Source: Eubacteriales Family XIII. Incertae Sedis bacterium (GTDB lineage Bacteria > Bacillota > Clostridia > Peptostreptococcales > Anaerovoracaceae). Taken from it: a stretch of DNA of 7,550 nucleotides. The notes beneath the pieces were generated by a model. That model was not told where the DNA came from, ran no database searches, and saw nothing but the letters and a program-made list of their open reading frames with translations. A program made the position numbers and the translations under genes. The stretch lies in assembly GCA_031272745.1 (NCBI GenBank), contig JAISTF010000047.1, forward strand, positions 1-7,550, read 5' to 3'. Positions 5,174-7,550 of the stretch are shown here, in pieces. The stretch's first letter is position 1, and each line of letters starts with the position of its first letter.

Positions 5174-6939
5174 ACCCCCAGCCGCTCGATCAGCGCCTTC
5201 TGTTGTGACCGCACCGCGTCCGGCAGCCGGTCGAATTTCGCGAAAAACTCGTTTTGGTTTTCGATCTCCTGTGCCCAGGACTCCTTGTCAATCGAGAGCA
5301 GCGACCGGATCGTGTCCAAGCTCACCTCGCCCTCGAGTCCCGTGATGTCGATGTCCTCGGGCTTCGGCATATACCCGATCGCGGTCTCGTCCGCGCCGAC
5401 CGAACCCTTCGCGCGGTCGAGGATCCATTTGACGACGCGGAAATTCTCGCCGTAGCCCGGCCAGATGAAATGCCCTTCGTCGTCCGTGCGGAACCAGTTC
5501 ACGTTGAAGATCTTCGGCGGGTTCGGAATCTTCTTCCCCATCTCCAGCCAGTGGCCGAAATAGTCGCCCATATTGTATCCGCAGAACGGCAGCATCGCCA
5601 TCGGGTCGCGCCGCACGACGCCGACCTGTCCGGCCGCCGCCGCCGTCGTCTCCGAACCCATCGTCGCGCCGACGAAGACGCCGTGCTCCCAATCGAAGCT
5701 CTGGTATACCAAAGGCGCGACCTTCGCGCGGCGCCCGCCGAAGAGAATCGCCGAGATCGGCACGCCCGCAGGATTTTCCCATTCGGGGCTGATGCACGGG
5801 CATTGTCCCGCCGGCGCCGTGAAGCGCGAGTTGGGGTGCGCGGCCTTCTCGGGGCTGTCCGGCGTCCAGGGGTTGCCCTTCCAGTCCGTCGCCTCCGCGG
5901 GCGCGTCCACGCCCATGCCTTCCCACCAGATCGTGCCGTCCGGCAAGAGCGCGACGTTCGTGAAGATCGTGTTCTTCTTTGTCGTGAACAGCGCGTTCGG
6001 GTTGGACTTCATGCTCGTCCCCGGCGCGACGCCGAAAAACCCGTACTCGGGATTGACCGCCCAGAGCCGCCCGTCGTCGCCGATGCGCATCCACGCGATG
6101 TCGTCGCCGACCGTCCACACCTTGTAGCCCTTCTCCCGCGCGTACTCGGGCGGGATCATCATCGCGAGGTTTGTCTTGCCGCTCGCCGACGGGAACGCCG
6201 CCGCGATGTAGTCCACCTTCTCGTCCGGCGCCTCGACGCCGAGGATCAGCATATGCTCCGCAAGCCAGCCCTGCGTCTTCGCGAGGTAGCTCCCGATGCG
6301 CAGCGAGAAGCATTTCTTCCCGAGCAGCACGTTGCCGCCGTAACCCGACCCGATCGACCAGATCGTGTTGTCCGCCGGGAAGTGGCAGATGTACCGCCGC
6401 TCGGGGTTCAAATCGAGCTTCGAATGCAGCCCTTTCACGAAATCCGACGGGTCTTCCGACGCGTCCAAATAATCCATCGCGACCTTGCCCATCCGCGTCA
6501 TGATGCGCATGTTCAGCACGACGTAGATGCTGTCCGTCAGCTCGATGCCGACCTTGGAAAACTTCGACGCCGCCGGCCCCATCAGATACGGGATGACATA
6601 CATCGTCCGCCCCTTCATCGACCCGTCAAACAGCGCTCCGAGTTTGCCGTAAGCCTCCTCGGGCGACATCCAGTTATTCGTCGGGCCTGCGTCCTCTTTT
6701 TTCGGCGTGCAGATGAAGGTGAGGTGCTCGACGCGCGCCACGTCGTTTTCCGCCGTGCGGTGGTAGACGCACCCCGGCAGCTTCTCCTGGTTCAGCAGCA
6801 GGATTTCCCCGCTCGCCGCGGCCTCGGCCGTGAGCCGCTCCTTCTCCTCTTCCGACCCGTCAATCCAGACGATGGCATCCGGCTTCGTCAGCGCCGCCAT
6901 CTCCTTCACCCATTCGTTTACCGCAGTGTTCGCGTACAT
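5170..6939 (-). CDS. pckG: Phosphoenolpyruvate carboxykinase, GTP-dependent
   Basis: The 589-residue cytosolic enzyme interconverts oxaloacetate plus GTP with PEP, CO2 and GDP. It serves gluconeogenesis, or in anaerobes anaplerotic CO2 fixation. The length and motifs are those of the GTP family, not the ATP family. They are RTMYVIPYLMGP (111-122), SGYGGNVLLGKKC (198-210), the metal-ligand region AEHM (227-230), the P-loop FPSASGKTN (249-257), the kinase-2 motif VGDDIAWM (277-284), FFGVAPGTSM (301-310), and the omega-loop region FGGRR to GSETTAAA (400-435). The P-loop has Ser253 where most family members carry a hyper-reactive Cys (PSACGKTN). The ATG at 6939 follows AAGGAAG (6954-6948) by 8 nt. 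It lies 54 nt downstream of the UroD-family gene on the same strand and may be co-transcribed with it; I see no clear promoter in the gap. Its TAA overlaps the VWA TAA, and a terminator follows inside that gene. Confidence 0.97.
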   Translation of the reverse strand: MYANTAVNEWVKEMAALTKPDAIVWIDGSEEEKERLTAEAAASGEILLLNQEKLPGCVYHRTAENDVARVEHLTFICTPKKEDAGPTNNWMSPEEAYGKLGALFDGSMKGRTMYVIPYLMGPAASKFSKVGIELTDSIYVVLNMRIMTRMGKVAMDYLDASEDPSDFVKGLHSKLDLNPERRYICHFPADNTIWSIGSGYGGNVLLGKKCFSLRIGSYLAKTQGWLAEHMLILGVEAPDEKVDYIAAAFPSASGKTNLAMMIPPEYAREKGYKVWTVGDDIAWMRIGDDGRLWAVNPEYGFFGVAPGTSMKSNPNALFTTKKNTIFTNVALLPDGTIWWEGMGVDAPAEATDWKGNPWTPDSPEKAAHPNSRFTAPAGQCPCISPEWENPAGVPISAILFGGRRAKVAPLVYQSFDWEHGVFVGATMGSETTAAAAGQVGVVRRDPMAMLPFCGYNMGDYFGHWLEMGKKIPNPPKIFNVNWFRTDDEGHFIWPGYGENFRVVKWILDRAKGSVGADETAIGYMPKPEDIDITGLEGEVSLDTIRSLLSIDKESWAQEIENQNEFFAKFDRLPDAVRSQQKALIERLGV

Positions 6940-6993
6940 GACTTGTTCTTCCTTTCTTTTTTCAATAACCCAAACGGCATCGCTTCGTTTTCG

Positions 6994-7550
6994 CTACGCG
7001 CCGTATGTTTCACGATTGTAGCGCGCGACCTCATCCGAGATGATGGCGTCTCCCGCTTTGTAAATCATATCGCCCGGGCCGCCGTAGGTGAAGCTCGGGA
7101 TGAAGTGGCCGCCGGGCCCGTATGTCTCGCAGGCGCGGCGCGTCTCCGCGCGGATCTCCTCTTCCGTCGTCGTCGGCGTGTCCACGACGGCCGCGTCGAT
7201 GCCGCCCATCAGCGTCATGCGTCCCGCGAGTTCTTTTTGCAGCCGCACGATGTCGTTTTGCGGCAGGACGCCCTGCCATACGTCGACGTCCATCCCGGCC
7301 ATGTCCGCCGCAATCGGTTCGAGAAACGAATCCGCGTGGTGGACGATGATGAGTCCCTTGCTCTTCAGGTAGCCGAACAATTCCACATAATGCGGTTTGA
7401 TCATTTCGCGCCAAACCTCGGGGCTTGTGAACAGGCTGTGCTTCATGCCCCAGTCGTCATGAAGGAAATACAACTCGGGCTTCTATTGCTCGATCTGCAG
7501 CTCCGCAACGCGGAGACGATATTTGCCAATCGCCGCGATGAGCGCCGCCG
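6994..7550 (-). CDS. Uroporphyrinogen decarboxylase-family protein (methyltransferase-like), 5' end outside window, in-frame amber
   Basis: Only the C-terminal part is visible (184 codons plus TAG stop). Recognisable family segments are YFLHDDWG (a TIM-barrel strand end), SPEVWREMIKPHY, IIVHHADSFLEPI, DVWQGVLPQND, RMTLMGGIDAA and YGPGGHFIPSFTYGGPG. The C-terminus RYNRETYGA looks like the natural family end. UroD-like proteins of this branch are usually not haem enzymes but act in corrinoid-linked methyl transfer or demethylation in anaerobes. The His-x-Cys zinc motif of MtaA-type methyltransferases is not seen in this part: HHADS has no Cys and PSFTYG has Ser. An in-frame TAG at 7485-7483 separates AELQIEQ from KPELYFLHDD; both sides fit the family, with no frameshift. 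If the TAG stops translation the gene is broken. Substrate and partner corrinoid protein cannot be judged from this fragment. Confidence 0.8.
7483..7485 (-). other. In-frame TAG inside the UroD-family gene
   Basis: The minus-strand codon at 7485-7483 is TAG, flanked in frame by CAA upstream and AAG downstream. It falls in the helix-to-strand turn before YFLHDDWG, where residue identity appears variable. Upstream codons still encode family-like sequence (KYRLRVAELQIEQ), so the frame is genuine on both sides. It is the second internal amber codon in this window. Confidence 0.8.

Noticed and set aside
6970..6990. Small AAACG/CGTTT inverted repeat between the UroD-family gene and pckG as a terminator
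   Set aside because: Only five base pairs, with a long loop and no T-tract on the minus strand directly after it.
7471..7473. Start of the UroD-family gene at TTG 7473
   Set aside because: Family-like codons continue upstream of the TAG to the window edge and no ribosome binding site precedes this TTG, so the true start lies beyond the window.

Overview
This window comes from a high-GC bacterium (GC judged by eye, not computed) and carries compactly packed, ordinary bacterial genes. The gene mix fits a gut-type anaerobe. It includes a secreted BspA-like leucine-rich-repeat protein, a GTP-dependent PEP carboxykinase, a uroporphyrinogen-decarboxylase-family protein of the kind linked to corrinoid methyl transfer, and a MoxR/VWA pair. 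An actinobacterial (Coriobacteriia-like), high-GC Firmicutes or Synergistota host would all fit. A probable leaderless start leans slightly towards Actinomycetota, but the assignment is weak.

Layout. Positions 1-1322 (minus): 5' part of a secreted LRR_5/BspA-like surface protein that runs off the left edge. 1323-1669: AT-richer divergent intergenic region with a TATAAT promoter for the plus-strand genes. 1670-2392 (plus): six-helix voltage-gated-type K+ channel. 2461-3114 (plus): Nudix hydrolase of the CoA-pyrophosphatase type. 3111-3944 (plus): MoxR-type AAA+ ATPase, overlapping its neighbours by ATGA on both sides and interrupted by an in-frame TAG. 3941-5173 (plus): CoxE-like VWA/MIDAS protein, the usual partner of MoxR. 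5170-6939 (minus): GTP-type PEP carboxykinase (pckG), convergent with the VWA gene, the two TAA stops sharing one TTAA. 6994-7550 (minus): C-terminal part of a UroD-family protein, entering from the right edge and also carrying an in-frame TAG.

The plus-strand genes look like one operon (K+ channel, Nudix, MoxR, VWA), with a possible internal promoter before the Nudix gene that would give a leaderless mRNA. MoxR and VWA should work together as a chaperone or metal-insertion pair, but no client enzyme such as CO dehydrogenase is visible. On the minus strand the UroD-family gene and pckG are 54 nt apart and may be co-transcribed. The transcript probably ends at an intrinsic terminator placed antisense inside the 3' end of the VWA coding region.

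The most notable signal is that two unrelated, otherwise well-preserved genes each contain a single in-frame internal amber codon (TAG). In each case the family reading frame continues on both sides without a frameshift. This could mean amber suppression or recoding (pyrrolysine or a suppressor tRNA), two recent nonsense mutations, or sequence error. The UroD-family gene also appears to end at its natural C-terminus with TAG, which argues against complete reassignment. No canonical mobile element, CRISPR array, rRNA or tRNA is seen.
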